Below, piece after piece: positions 31,074 through 46,200 of a stretch of DNA of 64,000 nt. The position numbers and the translations under genes were made by a program. The stretch comes from Nemopilema nomurai (taxonomy: Eukaryota; Cnidaria; Scyphozoa; Rhizostomeae; Rhizostomatidae), in NCBI GenBank assembly GCA_003864495.1, contig ML133378.1, positions 1,273,009 through 1,337,008 of the forward strand. Reading direction: 5' to 3'. The notes under the pieces are model-generated. The model did no database searches, was not told the DNA's origin, and saw nothing but the letters and a program-made list of their open reading frames with translations. Positions within the stretch are counted from its first letter, which is position 1, and every line of letters starts with the position of its first letter.

Positions 31074-34000
31074 TAAGCGATGTCTTGGAGACATAATCCT
31101 CGAAATTGGAACTTGATGAATACATTGGTACTTAGAAGAGCGTGTTATTGCGAATAGTTGTGAGTCTGCATGACAGTTATCACCTTTAATACACGGGTTA
31201 ATGGTTTTTCGTCTAGAGTTCGCAGTTTTTGGAGACAGACGACTGTCTTCTTAGAAACAAACAAGCAGGCTTATCAAGACCACGCCCTGTTTTCTCTTCT
31301 CCCTTATGTGCCATGTTCATTACGAGCATTGGTGACCTTGGCTCCCCACACCCTTCTGTCTCTTGTTCTTTTCAGTATATGTAGCTTCGGTGCTTGCTCC
31401 TTTTATGTCACCCATTTGCTTAGACTGCCCAAGTAGACCAGTCACTATCTGCCTCTGCTCCTTTGGCCTTCTTTCCAACCTGTTAGAACAATTTCCAGAT
31501 CTGTGGCTCTAGAGAATTACAGATAGTTTCCTGGCCTAAGTGAGCTAGGTTAGAGCATTATAGAGTCTTATAACCGTATGTTGATTTGGGAAGTTTCGCA
31601 CTTTAGTGTCGCTGTCTACTTTCACCGGTCACAAGAGCTTGTCTGGTGCAAGTGATTAGTGACAATGTTCCAAACGAGACCGAATTCATTCCTCGTTGAA
31701 TTTTCGTGTGACATGCTGCCACCAACTACAAGCTAAGATGACGATGATGATATTTGAGTTGTTTGCAGTTATCTAGCATAAACAAAAAGTCTTTCTAGGT
31801 TAGCATTTCGATATATTTAGGTTAGTATGCTGTATTGATTTAAGAGTGGACTTTACATGGATCGAGAGCTTATTTGCGGTGGGAGATTGAATCTCTTTCG
31901 TTTTATGTCGTTTTATGTTGAATAATCCCTGTTTCACAGGTTGTAGCCTTTACACAAAACACTGAAAAGTGCCTTGAGTTGAATATCAAGTGTTTGTCTT
32001 CTGAAAAATTTATTTTGTTTGCACCAGAAATACGGCTTTTGGTGTAAATATTTGTCAGCGCTTTGTTTCAAAGATGTTCAGTGTGATCATCTGAGGTTCC
32101 ACTTGACCAACAATCTTTTCATCCAGGCCACGCACGTTTCCTCGATTAATTCCCCTTACGTAGCTTTAGGGCTCGTAAAATTTAGCAAAGAAATTCATTG
32201 CTGTGTTTTTAGCGTTGCTATCGTCAACATCATTACTTCTTCAAAATAGACTGAGCTAGTGAATCTAGAGGCCTGAAGTCTTGTAGTTCTCTGCAAGTTT
32301 AGCTTTTGTATTTCTTCAGCTCTACCATTGTAAGTGCAATCATACTGCCAGAATACGCGGCTCCAACTGAATGATTGAGGAAGAATGCAGTTTCTTAGAA
32401 GTCGTGCTTTCTGAATTCTTTTCATTTGAGCAGCTTGGGTGCGTTCAGAGTCGTGTGAGGTAGTCAGTTTGGTCATGTTTAGTGGAGTAGCGAAGAAATG
32501 CTTAACTTTACCATGATTAACTCGAATTGGCCACTAATATATGATAAATTAGAATCCATTATATATCAGTAAGCGTAGATAATTTAGAGCCATTTGTAAT
32601 TGTACGAAATTCAGTTATGCATTGAAATTAAAATTGTTCACAAGAGCATTTGTTCATTTTGATTTTTTTCATTTATGGTTCTGGCCACTTTCTTAGCCGC
32701 CCAGATGACTTTGGCAACGGGTATGGGTAGATGTTCATTTGTCTTGTGGTTTGGCGAATTTGTGCAGTTCTCATATTGTCGCAATTTTAATAAATACTTG
32801 CAATATTATCGACTTGTACTAGTTTTAAATAACCCGGTGCTCAGTGACCAACAATATGGTACAAGGTTACTGCTCGACGGCAACGTTTCCTACAAGCCTG
32901 TAGAAATATGCTCCATTTAAAGGAAAGTTGCATAGCTTTAGTCTTGCTTTCAACGGTCACTTGTTATGAGAAGTAATTTGGCCTGGATCAAACGGTGCCT
33001 GCCTTATAGAACTGTAACTGCAGATCCAAGGTCCTGAATGATTCGATATATGGGTCTTCGTGCATCTCTACTTTCTGTTAGGTTACCTACCGGGGTGTCC
33101 AACCCTTTAAATTAAACCAGACTTTTGCGTTGCGGTTTTGCAAAGTTTCACTTTGTCCACACCATCTACAGTGGCGAAAGCCCGGTCTTTTGAGGCGCCA
33201 AAAGGTCCTGGTGTCACAGAGCTCGAAGTCCAAAGTCATTCATTCACCTTGTAACTAGCCATACAATTATTAAAAGGCAGTGCAGATCTAATGCAAAAGC
33301 GGAGGCACCTTCTCAATGATGTCATATGTTGCCTTGCACGCTACTTCAGGAAGCGAAAACAAGTAAAAACAATCAAAGTCTTACAAAAGTGGCCAAGACT
33401 TAAAAAAAGAATCAAAATTTAAAATCTTGGATATGATAAAGCTTGCTTTCCTTTTTTACATTCAGTACTGTTTGCATTTAAGTCAGGAGAACCCACAAGA
33501 TGATTTAAACCATGGAACAAAGACTTGTTTCGACTATTTATTGAAGTTGTTTCAATCTATCTGGGGCCTTAACTTCGAATCTTGAGTATCCTGCAAATGA
33601 ATTTTTTGAAAGAAACATAAATGGGCCTAAATATCTCAAGTGTCGCAACAGACTTAAACGACACAGAGGCCGTGTAAACTGTTGGGATGAAAATCAACGA
33701 ATGACAGTTTCCTGCTGTTGCAAAAGTTTGACAATCAACACGTCAAGGCAGAACAATAAACACCTTGTACAAACAATTTGAAAGAGAGTCGGTGATATTA
33801 TTGATTAAGTTCCGGAGAATCACAGTTGTGCTAAGCAACAAGCTAGGCTTGAAAAGAATGGAGGAAAAGGATTTAGGCGAAACTTTCGAAAAATTTTCCA
33901 AGTTGAAGCACAAACGGACGAACTTTTTCAATCTTTCAATGCTTTTTCGGTAATCAAATTTTTCGTACAATTTTTTATGACTTATAATTATGTATATATA

Positions 34001-34248
34001 ATTGAAATTGATACACATTGTGTTCCAGCTTTTAAAATAAATAAACAAATAAATAAATATTACAAGCTTTGATGAAAATACGAGATATACCTATCTATCT
34101 GTAGATACAATTTAGTTAGAGTAAAAAAGTAAATAAAACAGGCAGTCGAAGAAAACTAGTTGGTAGTGCGGAGGAGATTAGGCACGTGACATGTCAACGA
34201 CCTGCAAGAAGCGGAAGAAGACGCAGTGGACGCGATTTATGGCTGGAA
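31074..34248. other. PIP4K2 3' UTR and intergenic region
   Basis: No recognised gene. Overlapping short open frames on both strands at 33743-34048 (about 60-100 codons) encode low-complexity Lys/Phe/Asn-rich peptides without a recognised family. AT-rich throughout, with AATAAA-type sequences near 32790 and 34035-34055. Confidence 0.5.
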
Positions 34249-37200
34249 ATGCTCCCTTGTGGAAATTACTTCCCCATTAGCAAGGTAATTGCCAGATACC
34301 AAGGCTATCGCAAACTCAGCTAGAACTGGCTGCCAATGGTAGCTTGGCCAGCTTGTGGAGGCCGTTGGAAATATCCAGCCTGCGATGTTTTATAAAGCTA
34401 TTGTTAGCTCTCCGGGACCTGAGGCAGCCCGCGATAATTTGAAAGACGGATCACCTCTGGGAAGATTGGATTCGGGCATTGAATTCGATTTGGGCCTAAG
34501 CCTTACCTCTCCAAGCAAGTCTTGTTTGACGAAAGCTTTCTCAATATACAGAAGGGTGATATATTTAAGGCTGTCGAAGTACCAGCTGAAAAGAGGCTTA
34601 TTTATGTTGAGAGAGTTTCCCGGGAAGCAAAATCAAGTGAAGATGGAAGTTACGATGGCGTCTTTGGATTTGATGCTGACACCGACGACACCGTTGCTGT
34701 TGCTAGGGGTTACGTTTTAGCTGATGCCGTGGAAATTTTCTGGTCCCAAAGTGGTGATAACAATAACAACGATGAAGGGGAATTATCCTGTCGCCAAAGC
34801 ATTGACTGCAGTGCCGAGATTACGGAGAGCCGAAGTGCCATAATAAAGGAAGTAAGCCTAAGTATTCGTAAGCCTAATTCTTTCCTGCCAAAAGCCATTG
34901 AAAGTTATTAAAATCTAGAATTAAAATCCCGCTCTAAACAAATCTGAGTCGCTCACAAGGTTCTGATATAAGGCGAGACGATGTGCGATGAGATGTGTGT
35001 GCTCGCGTTGGACTACAGCTTCGAGAGAAAAAATTGCAAGTAACTGTTTACAATAAACAGATCGAGTTAACATTAAACAACTGCCAAATTCAATAAACTG
35101 AACCTTCTTAGCAGTGAGAAATGCATTTCAGTGCATTTGTCAGTTTCCTCAAGTGTGCACAGTGTCATTAGGCAGTTGTCTAAAGTCCAAAGAATCTTAG
35201 CGTTTCTCACATCAAATCGACCACTTTACAACTTCGCTAATAGGTAATAAGTTGTGGCGCATTGGAGAGAACAAAGGGAATCTTCATAGTGCCTTTCGCA
35301 TGAACTGAATTCAAATGCCACATCATGAAGGACAAAGTCTTGTGTCTGCTCTTGAAATTTTCCAGGTGCAAGGCTCAGTAGATGGTGAATTGTGCACCTT
35401 ATTGTAGTGCTGTCATATTGGTTTTTTCCCAGTGTCGGTAGAAACATTGTCTGTCATGAGTGCAAATGGCAGATTTTATTCTGGTTACAATCATAGAATG
35501 ACAGATGACACTTCTCTTAAACAGATTTTGATTACTTGATAAAAGGAGCAGCTTATCACATCATTTCTCTGTCCACTTAATCAAATACATTTGCTGCAGT
35601 TTGGAAAACACATTTTGTTATTTTGTTTCAAAATTCTCGAACACAGGGCACCCAAGCTCTTAGATGTTTTAGTTTCGTCAGTAGGGCCCAGTTTAGTTAT
35701 ACTTCCTGAACAAATTTTCTAATTGGTGATTTCTTGATTGCTGGAGAATAGAATACCAAAGTGATAATGTCACAATAATCTACTTTTTGAAATTTTGAAA
35801 TTGTATCCCATAACCTGAAAGAGCATCATGAAATAGCCCTAATTATGCAGAATTAGTCAGTTGTGTTACAAAATGGCAGAGAAATGGCCACCATTGTATT
35901 TTGGTCTCTGTTCATAACTTTACAAACAGAGCCAAAACAACAGTGAACTTCAAATCCCAACCCCATATCTGAACCCATTTTGGACATATTTGGCCAATTT
36001 TTCACATTTTGAATTATTTCATGCTAGTTTGTTTTATGTTTTTTGGTTAAAAGTCAAACATTCTTAAAAATAGGCTTTTAGTGACATCACACTTTCGAAC
36101 TCTATTACAATGCTGCCCTTTTCTTGTTTTTACTTTGCCATAAGAATGCTGTGGGTTGTTAATAAGTTTGACCCCAGGAATTTTCTTGCTCAGGAATTCA
36201 TTTCAGTGTTTTTTGTTGTGTTCCCTTTACAAAAGCTGATTTTCAATGTTTTTTGTCTGATTGGTCTATCATGGAAATCTGTAAAACTCTTGTTACCCAT
36301 TCAAATAACATCACAAATAATTAGCATATTTTTATATGATAGCACTTGTTGGACTAGTTTCTATGTAATCTTGGGAAGTGTGTGTGCCTATGTGTGAAAT
36401 GTGAAATAATATGTGTTGATGATGTGTGAAATAGCCACCATCCCTTTAATTTAGTTACTCTTGACAATGCTTGAACTTGTGTTAAAAATCTGAAATGAGA
36501 CAATGGACTGCAGATATCAGTTTAAAAACATAATTAAAAAGATTGTAGAGGGGATTCAGAATCAATCCGTACATAAGGATGTTTCATTGCATTAACAGTG
36601 CATGATTGACAATGGGCAAGAGCTCTTGTTGTAAAGCTGTGAGCAGAAAATCTGCTGACAACAATAGCTTTAATATGCAAAAGCATCTAAAGGAAAAGTA
36701 TAATTTCAGTCTAATCTATTTGGGTTGTAGGAAGACAAGTAATAAGATCTCAGATAACAATTGACACATATTCATCTGAATGCCCTATTAGAATTTTTTG
36801 CTCTATCTCTAGAACCAGAAAGTGAATTTTACAGGGAACAAGATGAGCCAGTGGAGAAGTGCCTTATAGGCGAGAAAGAAAAGCTTCTTGCAGACTGTTT
36901 CAACATTACACGAAATGTTTTCTTTTCCAGTTAACAGATGAAAACAAGAGACTAAGAGCACAGCTTGCAGAACTCAAGCTCACCAATAATGGGTAAGTTT
37001 AAAATATTCAGATAGATGTAAAACGTTAAGGTTTTTTTAATTCATTTGGTGCCTTTTGAATTATTTTTTATGAATTGAGAATTATCACCAGTAGTGGTAA
37101 AAAGCTTTATCTCTACGGAAATAAAATGTTCACAAATCTAGCAGTCTTAGACATTATGTTGAATTTTCATTGATTAAAGATTGCAATTCCATTTAAGAAG

Positions 37201-40200
37201 GTAACTTTGCAATTAACACAACAACTTTGCTGTTTAAAAGTAACTTTCATGGCAAAAAGTTTGCCAAAAAGAAGCTGGGAGTACTGGGAAAAGCATTGAA
37301 TAAGTACTCTATGTTCTTGAGGGAGCATACAGGCATTTGTAAGAGAGGGAGCATACAGGCATTTTTAAGAGAGGACGCATACAGGTTGATGTGAGATTTT
37401 CCCATATCAAACCTGTGATGTGTGGTATGGAATTGATATTAAATCAACAATTGTAAATTTTAAAACATTCATTTGTAGGTTGTTTGACCTGGTGCTTATC
37501 AAAATATATGAAAATATCAATTAATGTGATATTTCATAGTTATTCCTCAAGTTCTGTGAGGGGAATTGAAACTCGTGGCTTTTATCAATTAATTTTTTAA
37601 AGACAACGTAATCAATTCACAGTATTTTGTTTTTCCTTACCAGTAGTATACTTAGTTCATGCTGCATCGAACCATCTGGAGCATTAGTGTTGCTTTATGT
37701 GTCTTGAGTAGACATTAGGAAACAAAGCCAGCGATTCTTCACTATTCATGTCGCTTAAATCACTTTGAGCGTGTACAACACATGGATTGGTGCCATAGCC
37801 TTTGCCTCGGCAAATTATTCTCCTTATAAGTCCTTCTCTCCTCTGTGTCCTACCCAATCCTGTGTAAACGCTTGTGCGTTTGATACAGGAAAGTAATGCA
37901 GCTGGGTTTGGGATTTTAGCTTGATCCTTCACAAACTAGCCTTCACAGCTTGATGTTATGATGGTCTCGCCAATTCTATCTATCTGTCCAGTGGACCTTC
38001 TAAGAAATGAATAATTATTTTCGTGTTGAAAATAAACATCGTGAAATAAAGAGACTTTTAACATGCAGTACTTGCCGAATCAGCCAGTCATTTAAATTTC
38101 AAGAGTTCATTATTATTGACCGAATGGTCAGCTGCCAATAAAGGCAAACCAGATGGGATGAAGCGACCCTTTTATGAAGTGAACTATCAACTCTACCTGT
38201 TTTTAGATCCCTACGTCAAAAAATTAATCAGTTTCTGGAAAGAAAATGTTATCGTGGGATTGTTCAGATCAAATCTGAAGCAAATGATTTTTCTGTCGAT
38301 CAAGATTTTAACTCCCTTTAGTATCGTCAGCACTATTAGTATCGCAAAGTCTTCTATGGAAGCTATATACTCCAGTTTACCTGGCATTCTGAATTGGGCA
38401 TGCATGATAAATCACAGAATACCTGTTCATTATGAATCATTACTAAGTTGCCATTTCGTCACCATGTGAATGATCGATTGCTTTTGGGTGCTGTAGCTTG
38501 GGTCTAACTTCAAACACACTAGTGCTCGTTGACCATATCTTGGCTAGTCACCCCTACTGTTGTCTTGTCTCTCGCACGCTACGATCCTTTTATTTGTTTA
38601 TCTAAGTGGGTGCTAGCTACTTTTCAACGTCAGCAGCTTTTTCTTGCTTTAACGTTGCTCAGGCACAATCGTCCTTTGATGGGACATTGGAGTGCAAGTA
38701 AACGAACATCAGTTGCTCTGACTAGCGAGTACGAGTCGGTGGATTTTAGCAACACAATGTCCATTTTCATGATCAGCAGTCTGACAGACGGGTGGGGGTT
38801 GTTTTTAGACATTACTTTCAAACCTTAAATAGACCTTCAATGACATGACGGATGTGGCATTTATGTCAAGTAACAACGAGGTGGACCAGGCTACTGTCAC
38901 AGAATGGAACAAATTTATTGCCTCATTTTTTGTCTCATTCAAAATTCTAGTACTTTAATATATGTCATGTCTACTTTTGTGTTTATTAAAATGTTTATCT
39001 TCTCGTTGGTGTATCAAGATCTTTTGTTTGCTTGTAGGCTCCTGGACAGTTTAAGCTGGAATGGAGGCGAAGAGCCAGTCACCGGTCTCTCTGTTCCTGT
39101 ATCATCAAGACCTGTTTCGCCGAGAATATGGAAGTCGCCTCGACCGTTGCGGGCCAGGGTACGGTGCTTGTAGACCTGTCTTATGTCTGCGGTTTACTTT
39201 CCCATCTTGCAGCCACTCGTATTATCAATATTGCAGGGTTGAATTGACGTATGGTCACCCCATCTCCATTACATGACCCTTTCTCCATTCCAAACAACAT
39301 TGGGGAATATGTATCAGCCTTTGCCTACATATAAACTTTTTCTACATCATGCTGCCCCATCAGCCATCCTTTTGGGGGAATGACTAACGTTTCGTCTTTG
39401 TACTGACTGTACGCTTCTTTCCTTTAGTCAGCTACTACTAGGAGCGATTGCTCGGACCCTGATGTGGACGTTTTCTTGAGAATGCTTGAGAAACCGTTGG
39501 ACAAGGTTTGCAATTATTGCCCTTAGAACATTCTGTCAGCTAACAGAACAGTGAGCCTAGCCGAGATGGTCGATTTCTCGGACCAGCAAGATGAATTCGT
39601 TTGCTCTTCTCTTCGATAATGCACCTATAATGCCATTAAGAAGTAAAAATACTTGCTTTTCGTTAGTTTTTTGTTTGTTTTCAATATCATAGTAACATCG
39701 AATACTGAAAATGCCAATCCAGAATTCTTACTTGACTTTCAGCTGACCAAATAATATTAATTATTTCATTATTTCATTAAATATAAATTTTGTGGTTTTT
39801 TTAGCACGAAGACATCTTAGAAGAAGAAATGCAGCTTTCTTGCACACTTTGCTCAAGGAAAATCAAGTATGATTACTATTTTTTTCGCTAACAATCATTT
39901 GTTTATTCAATTTACTGATTAGTACTCTTCGTTTGAGTGTTTTAAATGGCCAGATACCGTTTCGGCGTATTAATACCTTTTGTATTAGACAAACGGACAC
40001 AGGCAAACATTTTCGCTGCTTTAAGCACGCATAGAGATCTATTAGTGCAACAAACATGTACCAAAGTAACTTAGAATGAATTGTTGTCACACATTTTCAT
40101 TCAGTATTTCCATTTAGTTTATGACTATTTATTAATAGCCCTTTTCTAGCTATTACCGTCTGAAAAACAACTGTAAATATAAATTTGAATGTTTTTGCAG

Positions 40201-43200
40201 TTAAACATTTATCACGCTTAGACATTATTTAAAATTTCATGTTTTTTACGTTTCTAGATAGTCTTGATTTTAATAAACCCTTTTTTTACTTGCCATATTC
40301 TTATGTAATTCTGACTTTCTTTCTTACAAGTCTTACGGAACTGGAAGTCCACTCAAAGATATGTTCTTCTGCATCTGCCAATAAGAGTTCTGTGTAAGAC
40401 TTTGATTTTCTTAAATTCACATGATTATAAGGGAGACCTTAGAGATGGTTTTTAGCCCTCAGTTCTGAACTCCAGTTGAGTGCAGTTATTATTTTTACTC
40501 CCAATCAGCTTATTTTGTTGAACGACAAATCTGTAATGAGTTTCGATTGCCATCCGTGATTTACAAACAAGGTTCTTGAGTACATGCTTCGTAGCGGAGT
40601 AGTTTTGTGGAGTTGTTGATCAAATGTGAAAGAATGAAATCTCTCCATATAGATTATCCAATCGATTGGCAAAAACGCGATAAGATTAAACCTTAAGGGT
40701 TCCTGTTGACAGCCTAGTAATAATGGTTAAAAAGATAGCCTCCTTCTCTGCCAATGTATTGGGCCATTTTCCATGGATTTCTGTCCAGCTTCTCAGTCGA
40801 CGTATATTGCACACAGTGGCATCTCAGATTGTCTTCCGCTCGTTCATTAAGAATAGGCGTCACTCACTGGGTCGGCCATTTTCGCTTTAGGCCCCGTTTG
40901 CCCGACATGCTGGTAGTGGATGTCACCCAAATCAAAGAAGCGTCGAGCACCGAGCAACTTCTGAAAGTGATAACGAAGGTGAAGTCCATTCAAAGATTAT
41001 TTTTCATTTGGGTTGGAGAGGTCGCTAGAAATGCTTTATTTCCTCTTGATTTATGGTGTTCTAATTATGAGACTATAACCAGTTGAAGCACCTACCAACA
41101 CTTTTTTCTGGCAACCAGCAAAAGAATCAATACTAACTTTTGAGATATGATGAGCAAATGCTTTCATAGAACGAATGTTTGGAGCTCAATGATCTTTGTA
41201 GACTCTCGTGTATTTTGAATTTAAACTTTTTGAGTCGAATGAACCACTTTCCGACAATGGAACTATTTACAAGAAAGTCTTGGCATCACCTTGGTGATTG
41301 TGATGTTCGAGTAGGAGCCTGGTTCCCCAGATTTACTTTCGTTACATGGACAACTCGTGAAGCCTTTTGCAGTTAGCATCTTTTTTGGTCAACATCGAGA
41401 TGGCTGTACAGCGAAGGCATTAAATCTACTCTGCCATGGGAGACAGACAGTAGAGTGCGGCTGTTTCCACCTTTTAAAGGATTGCTGCTTGTGCAAAGAG
41501 TGGGCGTTTTCTGTGCTTTTCAAACCTAATGTTTCTGGTGAATCAAGACCCGGTTTTCTTGTAATTCATGAAAGGGCTGAGTGGCTGGTGGGAAATGTGC
41601 AACTTGTCATTGGAATTGCATCGCCTGCTGTCGTCCTAGCAAAAACGTTGGACTGAAATTAAAGAAGTCAACGTGTGACTCCGAAGCCATGTTTCCCAAC
41701 GGCTCGTGAAAGGAGATCCATTAATTAGTTTGCAAACCACTTTACGGCTGAGAATTCAAGAAGGATAGGGATCCGATGAGCTACGTTCAGATATCCTGGA
41801 TCGCTACCTATCTGAAGTCTGCTTACTTTTCAGTTGTAAACTCCATATACCTTATATATCATATATTTAACATGGGTAATTTTTTATGGAAAGTCAAACA
41901 CCGTTAAAATTGATTATTCCTTGAAAGAAAATCCGTCATGCCATGGGAATTGGTTCTAGTAACTGTTTATTTTCATATTATTTCCACACTTTTTTAAAAT
42001 CTTATTTGCACTATTTTCTGTATTGACTAGTTTGTTGCTTGGCTATTTTCTCTGCTCTGAGCTGCTTCTCAAATTTTCCTCGCTCAAATTCATCTTCTTC
42101 CATAATAGGCATAGGCTCATACCACTCATTTGCGCCTTGAAAGCTTTTCAGACCTAAGGTGGTTGCTCTATTTGGAAGGCAAAATCTGACAGTCATTTCT
42201 TTCAATAGACAACACTTAAGAGTTACGATGGGCATCTGTTCAAAGTCAATCGATCAATAGATGATTTCGTTTGGTTTCGCAAGATACTGCAGGTATGATA
42301 ATGCCGTTTTGCTGCCGTATTTTCAATGCCATACCGTATTTTGGTTATGACTTTAAGTAAGTGTTTTATTTTCGGCTGATTTATTTTCTAGCAAATCAAT
42401 TAGCTAATTATTGCAAGCCAAAATTTCAAATATACATCAATAATGAACCTATCAACACAGATAATATTAAATACAATCATGCAACTCTAAATTTTCAGCA
42501 CAATTTACAGAGCGAGTACATGCCATAGTTTCAACGTGTCTTTTTAAGTTATTCAATGCCCAGGACTCTTTTAAGGAGATTGCATCGTATGCCATATCTT
42601 CGTCATCAGTAAACATGCTTTTTCCCGAACCAGGTGTTCGGTGTTTGCCAAAACATCTTTCCTAGTGCGAGTGCTCATTATGGGCCTTTTCTCCACAAGG
42701 GTTCTATTCATTAGGTGCAGATTGAGAAGATTAATTTGATTTCAAGTAGCAGGCAATTATAGATTTTTATGGACACTGCGTTCGCTTTCTTCTATTGAGC
42801 AACCATCCTTGCATTCGATTCTCAAAACTCCTTCCTGAATATTTTCTTGCTTACCAATCTACCATAACGCATCAAAAACATAGGCAGAAGGTTACCTATG
42901 AAACAGCCAAGGCATTTGTTTATAGCGTTGTTCACTCTCTCAACATCTTCGTAGATTAAAATACGTGTGAGTGCATGCAGCTTGTGTCTAGCTTTTTAAC
43001 AAAGTGAATTCACATGGAACCGATGTTTTCATCCTGTATTACACCTAAACGTTTTTTGGAAAGACGTATTAATTGTAGTTGCGCCAATCTTCACTGATAA
43101 AATAGTGTTGTCATGTGTTCTAGTTCTAGTTCATGAGACCACGCATGTGGTGGGGTGATCAACATTAATGCAAACTTCAGACTCTTCCACCAAAAAGAAA

Positions 43201-46200
43201 AGGTCTTTCAAGAAAAAATTAAACAAGAAGGGCCCCAAAACAGAGCCTTTCGGTATCCCATAATTGATTTTCTACAGGAACTAAACCACCCACTGACCTT
43301 AACTCGCTCTTTCCTATTCAAACCCGCTGTTCCCGCTGTTCCCGCTGCTCTCTATCTTTTCTAAAGATAATAAAAAACCAAGGCATTTAAGCTGCAATGA
43401 GTACTTCGTAATGCAGACAACCAAGCACCTTCTAAAAACAAGCCCACAGAATCCACACATTGTGCACTTAAGCCCTGGCCAAACCAGCGCAACATTTCAT
43501 CCAACAAATCCCAACAATGTTGGCGACTCTTGCGCATTGTTGGACATTGTTGGATGCAGGGGTGGCCAAACCAACGCAACATTTCATCCAATATTTGTTG
43601 ATTAACGGCAACAACAACAAACAGAGGCCTAACCCATTCGCTCAAGCTTTCTACTAGGCAACCGAACATGGCGATTCGATTTAGAACAAAACGACAAGCG
43701 ACAGCAGTGTTTTTAGGTGTATGTGAAATTTTGGATGATAGTGAAGAAGAGACTCAAAACAATGTAAAGCGCGGGAAGACCAGAAAATGGATTAAGAGGA
43801 GACAAGAAAAGGGGACAAATTTTTGGTCTCCATCTTTCGTAAATTGCATTCGCAGCTTCCCAACCAAAACAAATCAAAGTGGCGAGGTTTTCCATTGATT
43901 TTGTTGGACAGGGTGGCCAAACCATCCCAACATCGTCCAACATCATCCAACATTTTTGATCAAAGTCAAACTTCACCCAACATCACCCAACATCATCCAA
44001 CATCGTCCAACATGGGTGGCCAAACCAGCCAACCATTTATACCCAACATTGTTGCGATTTGTTGGCCGAAATGTTGCGCTGGTTTGTTTACCAATGTGTG
44101 CAAATCATTTGAGGATTTGTCCATTCAAGGATGCTTGTTGACTTTTCATGTCTCCAACTTTATGCGTTTCAGCAGGGCTCATGGTCACACAATGCTTTGT
44201 GATCTTGCTGCCTTTTCTGCTTCAACGCGTGCATCTTGTCAAAGATAAAGTAGCTCTCTCTAGATTTCTAAACACCGTTTCGCCGTTAAATTCCATGACC
44301 AGCTGGAAAGATATTAGACGTGTTAGAACTCCAATTTGCAATTTTAAGCTCTTGTTTGACTTAGTTTGATATGAAACACTTGCAAAATGAAAAACTTTCA
44401 AAAAGCCTATATTTGAAGACTCGCTAGTAAAGTTTTCCCTGCATTATGAAATCAAACTAATTTTCACCTTTTTAGACAATGCGAGGTTAGATATCATTAT
44501 CAATCAAGCTAATGATTTCCATCCTACGGTCGGCAGCTTGGACCTGGATTCCAACAATATCACCCTCCGTGGTTGCCCTGTCGTTATTTTGAGAAGGCTT
44601 GTGAGAAAGCAAGGGATGCCTCTGCCCTCTTAACCGCGTGCTTCTTCATTTCAGCTCATCTGCCCCAGCAGGATCGTTCCTAGCATTAAGTTGAATGAAT
44701 CTGCGGGAGGTATGAGTTGATTGCTGGTCTTATTTCATCACTGTTCTATTCTTATTTTGAACATTGATACAAATTGTTGTCACAACAGATGCTCTCTATG
44801 CATCAGGACGGACGAACTTCTGAACCAAAGCCAAGACGTCCTCAAAGTTTTATTTCGTGCAAGGACTGTTGAAGCTCATTCGTTTCTTTTTAAAAAAATA
44901 CCTGAAGATTGTCTCTGAAAATTGAAAGAATTGTTAAACACTTGAAAGACTCTGTTTTTATATCCATTCTACTTCCTCAATATTTCAACAGTTATTGATT
45001 TCTGGAATGGTAGAAATCGGTAAACCGAAAGGCCTCGGTCAGACGTTGGTGTTTGAGCACCGCAGAGTTGATTTTCTCAAAGACCCACGCCAACCTTTGA
45101 TTTAATGAAGAGAAAATTGGATAATGCACCTGAGTTTGCTTGATTCAAATGTCTTATTGATTTGTCTTCTAGGGAATTTCAGAGAGATACAGAGATTTTT
45201 ACGACGTCTGACAAACCATAAGGTATTGCTTTTAGAAACCATAAGGGCGAAACCCCGAGGATAGCCTAGCAGTATTTTGCATTGCCTCCCTCTGTTGTTT
45301 AAGATAAATTTTGATGAACAATTTTTCTTAATTAGCGCCTAGCTATATGATAATTATTCCCGCGACACAAATTATTTTGCGAGCCAGTCGGGCTTTCTTA
45401 CAGATTCCCTCTGTATCAAATTTCATCGAAATACTTTTGCTCATGTTGCCATGATTTTTGGCCGTAAGAAGACTTTAGGACATCTTCTTTTTTGATAGGC
45501 CCTCAAGTCGCATGGTTTTGTTCGGGACTTCTTCACGAAGGAGGTAAGCAGAAAGAGCCGGATCTTCACAATACCATACCTTACTTACTGATACCTTACT
45601 TACTGATTCCTCTTCGTTTCTTATGGCTATCTTAATGCCCCGAATTTTGATTCATTGTCAACGTGTTTTCTCAAGATGCTCGATACCTCAAGGGGAAATG
45701 TTATTGACATACTATTGAGGTATAGGTGAATTTTTTATGACGAATTGTTTCCGTCTCGCTGCTTTTCCACTGCCTTTATTGTGTCTGAAAGACATTTCTC
45801 TTTAGGATCTTGATAAAATCAGAAAGCGATACGCAGATAAAAGTTTACGTTCACTGACGCCGAACCGAAAGCCAACGTCGAGTAAACAAGAAGAAAACAG
45901 CCTCCTTTTCAGGGCTTTTGTAAGTGCCTGTTGTAACAACTTGTCTCAAGAAATTCGCGTCTTTCAAAGAAGGCTACAACATGCTATTGGTCATAATAGT
46001 GCAACCGCGTAACAGTTGAATTGTGCATTTTGTGGTACAAACACAACATTTTGTACAGCTAAGCAACGCTGATTATAATGAGATGCAGAGCCTACTTCCA
46101 AAATGTCCCTAAAGGAATTTGTAGACAGGGGTACCGGTAACCAGTCCTTTTTAAGTTTTCCACCATATTACTTTATCAACGCAAATCAGAAACATGATGT

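Noticed and set aside
44472..44630. Open segment after CTTTTTAG reading ARLDIIINQANDFHPTVGSL
   Set aside because: The PX domain is continuous when 42292 is joined to 44655; no phase-compatible donor was seen, so it was left out.
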